This document shows positions 9,495 through 21,653 of a stretch of DNA of 64,000 nt, one piece after another. Position numbers and translations under genes: made by a program. The stretch's first letter is position 1, and each line of letters begins with the position of its first letter. Under the pieces are notes generated by a model. That model was not told where the DNA came from. It saw only the letters and a program-made list of their open reading frames with translations, and ran no database searches. The DNA comes from Novosphingobium sp. PC22D (GTDB taxonomy: Bacteria > Pseudomonadota > Alphaproteobacteria > Sphingomonadales > Sphingomonadaceae). Location of the stretch: assembly GCF_002556635.1 (NCBI RefSeq), contig NZ_MWMO01000005.1, positions 1 through 64,000 of the forward strand, written 5' to 3'.

Positions 9495-10423
9495 TGCGTT
9501 CATTCAAGTTTCTCGTGCCTGCCGCGGTCGGCGCAACGTTGATCGCCTCGGGCACAAGTCATGCCGCCGACGCGGCCCCGACACCTGGCACGACCTTCGT
9601 CGACGGCGAGGGACTGCCCGAGATGGTCGTGATCGCGCCCGGCGAATTCGATATGGGCGCCGATGGCGGCGAGCCCGGCCGCTACGAAGGGCCGGTGCAT
9701 CACGTCACGATCGACTACAGCTTCGCGGTCGGCGTGACACCGGTAACGTACGCGCAGTTCGCCAAGTTCGTCGACGATACCGGATACGAAGCCGCGACGG
9801 GCTGCTGGGTGCCCCGTGAGGGCACGTATGTCGAGATCGAGGGCTCGAACTGGCAAAATCCCGCGATCGGCCGCGAACCCGAACCCGGCGAACCCGTCGT
9901 GTGCATCGACTGGAACGATGCGAAAGCCTACGTGGATTGGCTCGCCAGCACGACCGGCGAGCCCTACCGCCTGCTGAGCGAGGCCGAATGGGAATACGTG
10001 GCGCGCGCCGGGACCATGACCCGCTTCACCTGGGGCGACGATCCCGAAGGCGCCTGCGAGAACGCGAACCTGCTCGATGCCTCTGGACCGAAAGCGATGA
10101 TCGTCACCGGCGAACCGACCGAGTGCTCGGATGGCTATCCCGGTCTCGCTCCGGCGGGCAGCTTCGCCCCCAACGCCTTCGGCGTGCGCGACATGGTCGG
10201 CAACGTCTGGACCTGGGTCGAGGACTGTTACGCCATGCCCTATCCCGAGGATGGCCCGACCAATGGCAAGCCGCAGCTCGAGAAGGGCTGTGACCGACGC
10301 GGCGCGCGCGGATCGAGTTGGGGTACCACCTATTCTCGCGCGCACCCGACGTTCCGGGGCCGCGATCCGGTGACGCTGGTCAGCCAATTGTTCGGCGTGC
10401 GCGTTGCGAGGGACCTGAAATGA
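9494..10423 (+). CDS. SUMF1/formylglycine-generating-enzyme-fold protein, cysteine-less
   Basis: A 309-residue exported protein with a signal peptide (residues 1-24, ends SHAA) and one SUMF1 (FGE-sulfatase) domain from about residue 42 to the end. Landmarks are GEFDMGADGG, RLLSEAEWEYVARAG and GNVWTWVEDC. In true formylglycine-generating enzymes two copper-binding cysteines follow the GGS[WY] motif at +2 and +7. Here the segment is GSSWGTTYSRAH, with T278 and A283 at those positions, so classic FGE activity is unlikely. No sulfatase is encoded nearby. The fold also occurs in PvdO, NirV and EgtB, so a binding, assembly or oxidative role is possible. It overlaps the large-subunit gene by one base and the 2Fe-2S subunit gene by four. 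Confidence 0.85.
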   Translation: MRSFKFLVPAAVGATLIASGTSHAADAAPTPGTTFVDGEGLPEMVVIAPGEFDMGADGGEPGRYEGPVHHVTIDYSFAVGVTPVTYAQFAKFVDDTGYEAATGCWVPREGTYVEIEGSNWQNPAIGREPEPGEPVVCIDWNDAKAYVDWLASTTGEPYRLLSEAEWEYVARAGTMTRFTWGDDPEGACENANLLDASGPKAMIVTGEPTECSDGYPGLAPAGSFAPNAFGVRDMVGNVWTWVEDCYAMPYPEDGPTNGKPQLEKGCDRRGARGSSWGTTYSRAHPTFRGRDPVTLVSQLFGVRVARDLK

Positions 10424-10893
10424 CGATTTCCCTGAAGGTCAACGGCCGCGAGCGGACCGTCGACGTCGCGCCCGACACGCCGCTGCTCTGGGTGCTGCGC
10501 GATCGGTTGAAGCTCAAGGGCACCAAGTTCGGCTGCGGCGTGGGCGTGTGCGGTTCGTGCACGGTCCATGTCGACGGCATGGCGGTGCGCAGTTGCTCGG
10601 TGGCGGTCTCCGATGTCGGCGACATGGCGGTGACCACGATCGAGGGGCTGGCAGAGGGACCGGAGGGGACGCCCGGTGCGATCCAGCAAGCCTGGATCGA
10701 GGAGCAGGTGCCGCAATGCGGCTATTGCCAACCCGGCATGATCATGGCCGTCGCGGCGATGCTCGAAACCACGCCGAACCCGACCGACGCCGACATCGAC
10801 GATCAGATCACCAATGTCTGCCGCTGCGGCACCTATCCCCGGCTGCGGCGGGCGATCCACCGCGCGGCCAAGGCGAAGGGAGCGCAGGCATGA
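10420..10893 (+). CDS. (2Fe-2S)-binding small subunit of Mo-hydroxylase (IorA-like)
   Basis: A 157-residue electron-transfer subunit with two [2Fe-2S] domains. The plant-type ferredoxin cluster is bound by C39, C44, C47 and C59 (CGVGVCGSC ... C). The second, helical cluster is bound by C100, C103, C134 and C136 (CGYC ... CRC). It has no signal peptide of its own; in this family the small subunit is normally exported by hitchhiking on the Tat-carrying partner. ATG at 10420 overlaps the preceding stop codon (ATGA). Together with the large subunit it forms a two-subunit enzyme that lacks a FAD subunit, which fits cytochrome c as acceptor. Confidence 0.93.
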   Translation: MTISLKVNGRERTVDVAPDTPLLWVLRDRLKLKGTKFGCGVGVCGSCTVHVDGMAVRSCSVAVSDVGDMAVTTIEGLAEGPEGTPGAIQQAWIEEQVPQCGYCQPGMIMAVAAMLETTPNPTDADIDDQITNVCRCGTYPRLRRAIHRAAKAKGAQA

Positions 10894-12317
10894 TGAAGAG
10901 GCGCACGTTTCTCGCCGGTACCGCCGCCGGCGCGCTGCTGCCGCTGGTGCGCACCGCGGCCATGGCCCGGTCGATGCCCGAGGTCGACGTGCTGGTGATC
11001 GGCGCGGGGCTGAGCGGGCTCTACGCCGCCTCGCTGCTCGAAAGCGTGGGCAGCCAGGTCATGGTGATCGAGGGCCGCAATCGCGTGGGCGGACGCGTGC
11101 TCTCGCTCGACGACGTGAACGGCAGCCCCGAGGCGGGAGCCAACTCGATGCTTTCCGCGTATGGCCGGGCGCTCGATCTCGCCCATCGTTTCGAACTGCC
11201 GCTGATCAACGGGGTCGAGCGGCCGAAAGCATCGCCCGCCGTGCTCCACATCGGCGGCCGGACGATGACTCTCGCCGAATGGAAGGACGCTCCGTCCAAT
11301 CCCTTCGCGGGCGACCGCCGCGCGGTTCCGCCTGCGGCGCTCTGCTGGATGGAGACGGGCAAGTTCAACCCGATCACCACGTCCGACGGCTGGTGCGATC
11401 CGGCGAACGCCGAACTCGACATCTCGATGCAGCAGTTCCTGAGCGAGCGCGGCTTTTCCCCGGCCGAGATCCGTCTCGCGCATGACGTGAACCCGGCCTA
11501 CGGTGAGCATGCGTCGGGCGTCAGCCTGCTCAACTGGCTGTTCGTCGCCAACTTCTTCAAGGCCCAGCAGGCCGCCGGCGGAGCCGAATGGTCGGTGCTT
11601 GGCGGCAACTCGCGCCTGCCCGAGGCGCTCGCGAACTCGTTGCAGAACGAGATCGTCTTCAGAAAGAAGGTCGTCGCCATCAAGACGTCGAGCGCGGGCG
11701 CCGAAGTGCACTGCGCGGACGGCACGCGCATCACCGCCGGGCACGTGATCTGCTCGATACCGCTCGCGACGATGGCGAACGTCGCGTTCGATCCGCCGCT
11801 GCCGCCGCTCCAGGCCAAGGCCGTGGCCGAAGTGCCGCACATGAAGATCACCCAGACCCACTTCGAAGTAACCGAGCCGTTCTGGGAAGCCGACGGCATC
11901 GCTCCCGACATGTGGACCGATACCGATCTCGGCGTGCTTTCCTCGATCCGCGGCGGCGAAGACCCCAAGCAGATCACCAGCCTGACCGCCTGGGCTCGCG
12001 GCACCACCGCCGAGCGCGTCGATGCGCTCGACGAGGAGGCCGCGCGCGAGCACGTGCTCGCCGAACTCGTGCGGCTGCGCCCGGCCGCCGAGGGCAAGGT
12101 CCGCGTCGCCGGCTTCAAGTCGTGGCAGAAGGACGAATTCTCGCTGGGCGACTGGGTCGTTTGGAAGCCCGGCCAGCCCACGACGCTGGCCCGCGAAGTC
12201 GGCAAGGCGCATGGCCGCATCCATTTCTGCGGAGAGCACACCGCGCTCGTCAACCGGGGCATGGAAGGCGCGCTCGATTCGGGCGAACGCGCGGCGCTCG
12301 AAATCATCGATCCCTGA
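10890..12317 (+). CDS. Tat-exported flavin monoamine oxidase family protein
   Basis: A 475-residue FAD-dependent amine oxidase. An N-terminal Tat signal (KRRTFLAG, residues 3-10) precedes the dinucleotide-binding motif GAGLSGLYAASLLE (from residue 38), the RNRVGGRV motif, and the C-terminal FAD motif HFCGEHTALVNRGMEGAL. Family members oxidise C-N bonds of amines or amino acids. Some exported members, such as the nicotine oxidoreductase NicA2, pass electrons to a cytochrome c instead of oxygen. The cytochrome c gene that opens this operon makes that mode plausible, though it is inferred. The start overlaps the small-subunit stop (ATGA); it is the last gene of the operon. Confidence 0.88.
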   Translation: MMKRRTFLAGTAAGALLPLVRTAAMARSMPEVDVLVIGAGLSGLYAASLLESVGSQVMVIEGRNRVGGRVLSLDDVNGSPEAGANSMLSAYGRALDLAHRFELPLINGVERPKASPAVLHIGGRTMTLAEWKDAPSNPFAGDRRAVPPAALCWMETGKFNPITTSDGWCDPANAELDISMQQFLSERGFSPAEIRLAHDVNPAYGEHASGVSLLNWLFVANFFKAQQAAGGAEWSVLGGNSRLPEALANSLQNEIVFRKKVVAIKTSSAGAEVHCADGTRITAGHVICSIPLATMANVAFDPPLPPLQAKAVAEVPHMKITQTHFEVTEPFWEADGIAPDMWTDTDLGVLSSIRGGEDPKQITSLTAWARGTTAERVDALDEEAAREHVLAELVRLRPAAEGKVRVAGFKSWQKDEFSLGDWVVWKPGQPTTLAREVGKAHGRIHFCGEHTALVNRGMEGALDSGERAALEIIDP

Positions 12318-12343
12318 CTGCGTGGGGCCGCGCGGGCCGCTCG

Positions 12344-14158
12344 TCAGGAGAGAGGCGGGAGGAGGTCGGCGCGAGGTGCGCCGCGATCGACGCGAAACCC
12401 GTAGCGCGACGGGACGTCGGCAGGAGGCTCCCAGGCGAAGGCCGATAGCGTGTGATCCTCCCAGTCGGCGCCAGCCAATGGCTCGCCGTCGAGGCCCGTC
12501 CATATGCCCTCTTCGGGGAACGTGAGGAAGGCCACGCGATCCTCGGCGATCGCCGCCGCGCGCCGCGCCGACAGATCGCAGACATGGGCCTCAAGCGCCT
12601 CGTCGCGCGCGGCCCAGTCGACCCACCCGATCGCGTTGTCCTGGCAATAGGCGTTGTTGTTGCCCTGCTGGCTGCGCGCGAACTCGTCGCCCGCCGTGAG
12701 CATGATCGTGCCCGTGGAGGCGAACAGCGTGCCGAGCATGGCGCGCAAGTACGCGGATCGGGCCGCGCGCACGCCGGGATCGTCGCTCGGCCCTTCCACG
12801 CCGCAATTCCACGAGTGGTTGTCGCCATGCCCGTCGCGGTTCTCCTCGCCGTTCGCCCAGTTGTGGCGATCGCGATAGGAGACGGTGTCGGCAAGGGCGA
12901 AGCCGTCATGCGCGGCGAGGAAATTGACCGAGCGGCTGCACGCCTTGCCGAACAGGTCGGCGGAGCCCGCGATCCGCGTTGCCAGGTCCGCGGCCCGCCC
13001 GTCGCCGCGCCAGAACCGGCGCGCGTCGTCGCGAAAGCGGTCGTTCCATTCGAGCCAGTTCTCCGGGAATTGCCCGAGCTGGTAGCCGCCCGGACCGATA
13101 TCCCAGGGCTCGGCGATCAAGACCCGGTCGGCAAGGACCGGGTCAGCGGCGATCTCGGCGAAGATCGGCGCGTCCGCGGTGAAACCCGGACCGCGCGCGA
13201 GAACCGGCGCGAGGTCGAAACGGAAGCCGTCGATGCCGCAGCAGGCAACGAAATGGCGCATGGCATCGAGCGCCAGCCGCCGCACCGTGGGCTGCGCGAA
13301 GTCGAGCGTGTTGCCGCATCCGGTATCGTTGATCAGCGCTCCGTCCGGTGCGCGCGCATAGGCCGCGTCGTCAAGCCCGCGCAGCGAGAGCACCCCGCCC
13401 AGCGTGTCGCTCTCACCGCTGTGGTTGAACACCACGTCGAGGATGACGCCGATGCCTTCGGCGTGGAGCGCCGCCACGGTTTCGCGCAGCTCGGCGACGC
13501 CGCCCGGACACAGGCCCGGATCGAGCGCCATCATCGCGACCGGATTGTAGCCCCAGGCATTGGCCAGCCCGAGCCGCGGCAAGTGGCGCTCGTCGATCCA
13601 GGCGACCACGGGCATGAGTTCGACGGCACTGACCTTGAGCTTGCGCAGATGCGCAATCATCGCCGGCTGCGCCAGCGCCGCGACAGTGCCGCGCAGGCCC
13701 TCCGGCACCTCGGGATGGAGCATGGTGAAGCCGCGCACGTTGAGTTCGTAGACGAGCCCGCCCGGAGCGAAGCGCGGCGGCCCGGCGGGCACCTCGCCTC
13801 CCGGCGCGGGAACGATCGCGCGCGGAACGATGTCGGCGGTGTCCTCGCCGAACACCGCCAAGCGCGGGCTCTGGACGAAGCGCCGGTCGAGTTCGACCGC
13901 ATAGGGATCGACCAGAAGCTTGGCCGGATCAAACCAGCGACCCTGTTCGGGCGCCCATTCCCCCTCGGCGCGATAGCCGTAGCGCGCGCCGCGCAGATCG
14001 CCCGGCATTTCGAGCACCCAGTCCTCGCCGTTGCGGCACATGCGATGGCGCGTTTCGCGATTGCTTTCGAAAAGGCACAGCCAGAGGGCCTCGGCGAGCG
14101 GCGCGCGCGCCTTGAAGCGAGTGACCCCGCCCTCGACCTGTGCGCCCAGCCGCGTCAT
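12344..14158 (-). CDS. glgX: Glycogen debranching enzyme GlgX
   Basis: A 604-residue GH13 isoamylase-type enzyme that hydrolyses alpha-1,6 branches of phosphorylase-trimmed glycogen. Visible GH13 regions are GVILDVVFNHS, DGFRFDLAPVLAR (nucleophile Asp), AEPWDIG (acid/base Glu) and AAHDGF. ATG at 14158 overlaps the glgA stop by 4 nt (ATGA); the open frame extends another 100 codons upstream inside glgA but that part is not glgX-like. It is somewhat shorter than the E. coli enzyme (657 residues). Last gene of the glg operon; its end faces the amine oxidase gene with only 26 nt between the stops. Confidence 0.93.
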   Translation of the reverse strand: MTRLGAQVEGGVTRFKARAPLAEALWLCLFESNRETRHRMCRNGEDWVLEMPGDLRGARYGYRAEGEWAPEQGRWFDPAKLLVDPYAVELDRRFVQSPRLAVFGEDTADIVPRAIVPAPGGEVPAGPPRFAPGGLVYELNVRGFTMLHPEVPEGLRGTVAALAQPAMIAHLRKLKVSAVELMPVVAWIDERHLPRLGLANAWGYNPVAMMALDPGLCPGGVAELRETVAALHAEGIGVILDVVFNHSGESDTLGGVLSLRGLDDAAYARAPDGALINDTGCGNTLDFAQPTVRRLALDAMRHFVACCGIDGFRFDLAPVLARGPGFTADAPIFAEIAADPVLADRVLIAEPWDIGPGGYQLGQFPENWLEWNDRFRDDARRFWRGDGRAADLATRIAGSADLFGKACSRSVNFLAAHDGFALADTVSYRDRHNWANGEENRDGHGDNHSWNCGVEGPSDDPGVRAARSAYLRAMLGTLFASTGTIMLTAGDEFARSQQGNNNAYCQDNAIGWVDWAARDEALEAHVCDLSARRAAAIAEDRVAFLTFPEEGIWTGLDGEPLAGADWEDHTLSAFAWEPPADVPSRYGFRVDRGAPRADLLPPLS

Positions 14159-15597
14159 GCGAGCAGCGAGCGATAGAGCGCGGCATAGGCCCTCCCGCTC
14201 GCGCCCCACGAGAAATCGGCAGCCATGCCGTTGCTCTGGATCTGCCGCCAGACCTCTGGCCGGGAGAAGAGCGCGACGGTGCGCGACAGCGCGCTCGAGA
14301 GGGTGTGGTAGCCCACCGGCTCGTGCTGCACGCCCGTCGCCACGCCCGCCATCAGCGCGGCGGGATTGGCGTCGATCACCGTATCGGCCAGCCCGCCGGT
14401 CCGCGCCACCACCGGTACGCAGCCATAGGCAAGACCGTAGAGTTGGGTGAGCCCGCAAGGCTCGAACCGCGAAGGCACGAGGATGGCGTCACCGCCGCCC
14501 TGCATGCGGTGCGACAACTCTTCGTCATAGCCGATGCGCACCGCGACGCGGCCCGGGTAGCGCGCGGCGGCTTCGTGGAAGCCCTCCTCGATCGCCGCAT
14601 CGCCCGAGCCGAGCAACGCCAGCCGCCCGCCAATCCCGACAAGATGGTCGAGGCATTCGAGCAAGACGTCCATGCCCTTTTGCCAGGTGAGCCGGCTGAT
14701 CACGATGAACAGCGGGCCATCGCCCGGCTCGAGGCCGAACTCGGCCTCGAGCGCGCGCTTGTTGCCCTGCCGCCGCGCGAGCGTGCGCACGGTGTAGCGC
14801 TGCCGCAGCGCGCGATCGGTCTGCGGGTTCCACAAGGCGGTGTCGATGCCGTTGAGAATCCCCGAAACGTCATGCCCGCGCGCCCGGATCAGCCCGTCGA
14901 GCCCCATGCCGAATTCGGGACTGCGGATCTCGGCGGCGTAAGTCGGGCTCACCGTAGTCACCGCCGAGGCCGTGGCGAGCCCCGCCTTGAGCATGCCGAC
15001 GCCGCCGTGATTCTCGACCCCGTCGATCGACCAGGCCGCTCGCGGCAGGCCGATCCGGGGAAACACTTCGGCGCCGAACCAGCCCTGGAAGGCCATGTTG
15101 TGGATCGTCAGCACCGACGGCACCGGGCGGTCCGAAAGCGGGGCATAGCGCAAGTACGCGCTGGTCATCGCCGACTGCCAGTCGTGCGTGTGGACCAGAT
15201 CGAAGCCGGCCCCCTTCGGACCGACGCCGCCCGCGACATCGGCCGCCGCGCGGGCGAGAGCGCAGAAACGGCGCCAGTTGTCCGACCAGTCCGTCCCGGA
15301 GGGATCGGCATAGAGGCCGCCGTCGCGCTGGTAGAGCCCCGGCGCATCGAGCACCAGCAGCCGCGTCCCCTCAAGCGTGCGCGAAAGCAGCCGCGCCGGC
15401 TCGCCCAGCAGCGAGTCCCAAGCGTGAAGCACTCTCGCGCGCTTGGTCGCCTGCATCACCGCCGGGTAGCCGGGCAGCAGCGTGGTGACCTCGACGCCCT
15501 CGTCGGCGAGCGCGGCCGGAAGGGCGCCGACGACATCGGCCAGTCCCCCGGTCTTGACCAGGGGAACGGCCTCGGAGGCTACGGACAGGACTTTCAA
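14155..15597 (-). CDS. glgA: Glycogen synthase (ADP-glucose)
   Basis: A 480-residue GT5 glycogen synthase that extends alpha-1,4-glucan from ADP-glucose. The N-terminal ADP-glucose motif KTGGLADV is at residues 15-22. The C-terminal Rossmann domain carries VPSRFEPCGLTQLYGL with the conserved glutamate of the family, and RTGGLADTV repeats the KTGG-type motif. The length is typical. It starts 4 nt after glgC and overlaps glgX by 4 nt, which supports co-translation. Confidence 0.96.
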   Translation of the reverse strand: MKVLSVASEAVPLVKTGGLADVVGALPAALADEGVEVTTLLPGYPAVMQATKRARVLHAWDSLLGEPARLLSRTLEGTRLLVLDAPGLYQRDGGLYADPSGTDWSDNWRRFCALARAAADVAGGVGPKGAGFDLVHTHDWQSAMTSAYLRYAPLSDRPVPSVLTIHNMAFQGWFGAEVFPRIGLPRAAWSIDGVENHGGVGMLKAGLATASAVTTVSPTYAAEIRSPEFGMGLDGLIRARGHDVSGILNGIDTALWNPQTDRALRQRYTVRTLARRQGNKRALEAEFGLEPGDGPLFIVISRLTWQKGMDVLLECLDHLVGIGGRLALLGSGDAAIEEGFHEAAARYPGRVAVRIGYDEELSHRMQGGGDAILVPSRFEPCGLTQLYGLAYGCVPVVARTGGLADTVIDANPAALMAGVATGVQHEPVGYHTLSSALSRTVALFSRPEVWRQIQSNGMAADFSWGASGRAYAALYRSLLA

Positions 15598-15601
15598 CGT
15601 A

Positions 15602-16867
15602 TCACTGCTCTGCGAGGCGATCGATCATCTGCTTGGTGATGAGGCATACGCCCTTGTCGGTCCGCCGGAAACGCTTCGCGTCGAGTTCGGGGTCCTCGCC
15701 GACGACGAGCCCTTCGGGAATGCGCACGCCCGAATCGATAATCACGCGCGAAAGCTGCGCGCCGCGCCCGATGTTGCAGTGGGGCAGGATCACCGCCTCG
15801 CTGGCGCGCGAGTAGCTGCCCATCTTCACCCCGGTCATCAACAGCGAGCGGTGCACGGTCGATCCCGAGACGATGCAGTCGTTCGACACCAGCGAGGATA
15901 TCGCCATGCCCCTGCGCCCATCCTCGTCGTGGACGAACTTGGCGGGCGCGGCGACGACCGCGTCGGACCAGATCGGCCAATCGCGGTCGTACATGTCGAG
16001 CTTTGGCACGGTATCGGTGAGGTCGAGATTGGCCTCGAAATAGGCATCGACGGTCCCCGCGTCGCGCCAGTATTCCTCGATCTCCTCGGCCGCGCGGATA
16101 CAGCTTGCGGTGAAGCGGTGCGCCTGCGCCTTGCCGTGCTTGACCATCCACGGAATGATGTCGCCGCCGAAATCACGCGTCGAGTTCGGGTCGGCCGCAT
16201 CGCGATGGAGCTGATCGAACAGCACCGAGGTCTTGAATACGTAGATGCCCATGGAGGCCAGCGCCATGTCGGGCTCGCCGGGAATCCCCGGAGGGTCGGC
16301 CGGCTTCTCCACGAAGGCGGTGATACAGTCCTTCTCGTCGACGTGCATGACCCCGAAGGCCGTCGCTTCCATGCGCGGGACGACGAGGCAGCCGACGGTG
16401 ACGTCGGCGCCCGAGTTGACGTGCTCCTGCAACATCAACTCGTAGTCCATCTTGTAGACGTGGTCGCCCGCGAGGATGACCATGTATTCCGGCCCGTGCG
16501 CGGCGATGATGTCGATGTTCTGGTAGACCGCGTCGGCGGTGCCCTCGTACCACTGCGTTTCCGAAACGCGCTGGCTGGCGGGCAGGATATCGAAGCTCTC
16601 GTTGCGCTCGGGCCGCATGAAGTTCCACGCCCGCTGCATGTGGCGGATGAGGCTATGCGCCTTGTACTGCGTGGCCACGCCAATGCGGCGAATGCCCGAA
16701 TTGATCGCGTTCGACAGCGCGAAGTCGATGATCCGCGCCTTGCCGCCGAAATAGACCGCGGGCTTCGCGCGATTGTCGGTCAGCTCCTTGAGCCGGCTGC
16801 CGCGTCCTCCGGCCAGCACATAGGCCATGGCGTCGCGCGCCAAGGGTTGTCCGCTCGGTCTCCTCAT
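15602..16867 (-). CDS. glgC: Glucose-1-phosphate adenylyltransferase
   Basis: A 421-residue ADP-glucose pyrophosphorylase, the committed step of glycogen synthesis. Signatures are the nucleotidyltransferase start [16 protein letters not shown], the [15 protein letters not shown] segment, the [13 protein letters not shown] segment and the C-terminal left-handed beta-helix ([16 protein letters not shown]). The start at 16867 gives a 14-residue lead before the motif. It lies 27 nt downstream of glgB in the same operon. In this family activity is allosterically controlled by glycolytic intermediates, which is family knowledge. Confidence 0.96.
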   Translation of the reverse strand: MRRPSGQPLARDAMAYVLAGGRGSRLKELTDNRAKPAVYFGGKARIIDFALSNAINSGIRRIGVATQYKAHSLIRHMQRAWNFMRPERNESFDILPASQRVSETQWYEGTADAVYQNIDIIAAHGPEYMVILAGDHVYKMDYELMLQEHVNSGADVTVGCLVVPRMEATAFGVMHVDEKDCITAFVEKPADPPGIPGEPDMALASMGIYVFKTSVLFDQLHRDAADPNSTRDFGGDIIPWMVKHGKAQAHRFTASCIRAAEEIEEYWRDAGTVDAYFEANLDLTDTVPKLDMYDRDWPIWSDAVVAAPAKFVHDEDGRRGMAISSLVSNDCIVSGSTVHRSLLMTGVKMGSYSRASEAVILPHCNIGRGAQLSRVIIDSGVRIPEGLVVGEDPELDAKRFRRTDKGVCLITKQMIDRLAEQ

Positions 16868-16894
16868 ATCCCGCCCTCTCCAAAACTGTAGGCC

Positions 16895-19044
16895 TCAGTC
16901 CCCGAACTCGAGGAAAATCGTCGCCAGCGGCGGCAGGGTGAGGCTTGCCTCACCGCCTTCGGCCTTGACGCGTCCCCAATTGCCTTGCCCGCTCCCGCCG
17001 TAGTTGGTGGAGTCGGTGTTGATCCGCTCGAGCCACACGCCGTCGTGCGGCAGCGGCACGCGATAGTGCGACCGCAAGGTCGGCGTCATGTTGCTCACGA
17101 CCGCGACGGGCTTTTCGCCGGGGGCCTTGCGCAGCCAGGCGAAGACAGAGTTCTGCGCGTCATCGACGATCAGCCACTCAAAGCCCTCACCCTCGCAGTC
17201 GCGCGCATGCAGCGCCGGCCGCTGGCAGTAGAAGCGGTTGAGATCGCGCACGAGATTGCGCACGCCTTCGTGCGCGGGGGCCTCGCGCAGTTCCCAGTCG
17301 AGCGGGCGATCCTCGCTCCACTCGCGGCGCTGCGCGAATTCCTGGCCCATGAACAGCAGCTTCTTGCCCGGATAGCCCCACATCAGCCCGTAGTAGGCGC
17401 GCAGGTTGGCGAACTGCTGCCAGTCGTCGCCGCTCATCTTGGCGAGCAGCGAACCCTTGCCGTGCACGACCTCGTCGTGGCTGAGCGGCAGCACGAAATT
17501 CTCGTTGAAGGCGTACATCAGGCCGAAGGTTATATCTTCATGATGAAACTTCCGGTGCACCGGCTCGCGGCGCATGTACTCCAGCGTATCGTGCATGAAG
17601 CCCATGTTCCACTTGAAGCCGAAGCCGAGGCCGCCTTCGTGCGCGGGCAGAGTGACCCCGGGCCAGGCGGTCGATTCCTCGGCAAAGGTCATTACGCCCG
17701 GATGCTGGCCGTAGAGCGCGCGGTTCATCGCGCGCAGGAACTCGACCGCTTCCCAATTCTCGCGCCCGCCCTCCTGGTTGGGAACCCACTCCCCTTCCTT
17801 GCGCGAATAATCGCGGTAGAGCATCGAAGCCACGGCATCGACGCGTAGCCCGTCGACATGGTAGCGCTCGGCCCAGAACAGCGCGTTGTTGACGAGGAAG
17901 CTCATCACCTCGCGCCGTCCGAAATTGTAGATCAGCGTGTTCCAGTCGGGATGATAGCCGAGCCTGGGATCATCGTGCTCGTAGAGCGCGGTGCCGTCGA
18001 AGCGGATCAGCCCGTGCTCGTCGGTCGGGAAGTGAGCAGGCACCCAGTCGACCAGCACGCCGATCCCGGCACGGTGCGCGCCGTCGACGAAGCGGGCGAA
18101 GCCCGCGGGCTCGCCAAAGCGCGAGGACGGGGCGAACAGGCCGGTCGTCTGGTAGCCCCACGAGGGATCGTAGGGGTGCTCAGAGACCGGCAGGAACTCG
18201 ATATGGGTGAAGCCCATGTCGACGACGTAGGGGATGAGCCGGTCGGCGAGGTCGTCCCAGTTAAGGTACCAGTTCCAGCGATCGCGGTTCCACGATCCGG
18301 CGTGGACCTCGTAGATCGAGATCGGCTGGCGGCGCGCATCGACCGAGGCCCAGTGCTCGCGGTGGCCCGTATCGCCCCAGTCCTGCTTGCCCGGACGCAT
18401 CGTCACCGATGCCGTGTGCGGGCGGACCTCGGCGGCGAAGGCGAAGGGGTCCGCCTTGAGTGGCTGGACCATCCCGTCCGGCCCGACGATGCGGAACTTG
18501 TAGGTGCGGTATTCGCCGATGTCGGGAATGAAGATTTCCCAAACGCCGATGTCGCGGCGGTTGCGCATCGGATGACGGCGCGCATCCCAGTCGTTGAAAT
18601 CGCCGACGAGACTGACGAGCCGCGCATTCGGGGCCCAGACCGCGAAATGCACGCCGCTCGTGCCCTCGTGCTCGATCACATGCGCGCCGAGCTTGTCGAA
18701 CAGTCGAAAGTGCGTGCCCTGCGCGATCAGCAGATCGTCGATCGGGCCGAGCACCGGGCCGAACGTATAGGGGTCGGTGACCAGCCAGTCGTAGCCGCCG
18801 GCGGAGCAGCGATAGCGCAAGGGTTCCGGCTTGCCCGGCAGCGCGCCTTCGAACAGCCCGCGCTCGTCGGCCGGTTCGAGCGCACCCAGCAGCCGCCCGT
18901 CGAGCGAGAAGACCTCCACCTGCTCGGCGCCCGGCAGAATAGCGCGAGCGAAGCTGCCGCCGGGCGCCTCGTGAATGCCGAGGAGGGAAAAGGGATCGGC
19001 GTGCGTGCCTTCCAGAAGTGCGTCAATGGCCTCTTGAGGCGGCT

Positions 19045-19048
<4 letters not shown>
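16895..19048 (-). CDS. glgB: 1,4-alpha-glucan branching enzyme
   Basis: A 717-residue GH13 branching enzyme that creates alpha-1,6 branches. An N-terminal CBM48-like region (DPFSLLGIHEAPGG) precedes the catalytic barrel with DWVPAHFPTD, DGLRVDAVASMLYRDYSR (nucleophile Asp), FAEESTAWPG (acid/base Glu) and LPLSHDEVVHGK. GTG at 19048 is chosen because it overlaps the glgP stop (GTGA) and gives the normal N-terminus; the frame continues 38 codons upstream within glgP but has no family similarity there. Confidence 0.95.
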
Positions 19049-21462
<2,414 letters not shown>

Positions 21463-21653
21463 GCCGCGAACTCCCGATAGTGCGGCCGCCGCGCGACAGC
21501 GCGAGCGGCCCGAGGTCAGCGCCCAGAGGCTCCGAGCGCCTCCCTCACCGACTGCCTTATGCCCAGGTAATCATGGCTATTCGCGGATGCGCCTCGCCGC
21601 AAGTGCGTTTGTGCACTGCCGCATAAATTTTGCGCCAGCCTTCGTCCCGGCGA

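Noticed and set aside
7284..9503. A 739-codon minus-strand open frame
   Set aside because: Antisense to the Mo-hydroxylase large subunit, whose motifs are unmistakable.
12318..12343. Bidirectional terminator between the amine oxidase and glgX stops
   Set aside because: The 26-nt gap is GC-rich with imperfect complementarity and no T-run on either strand.
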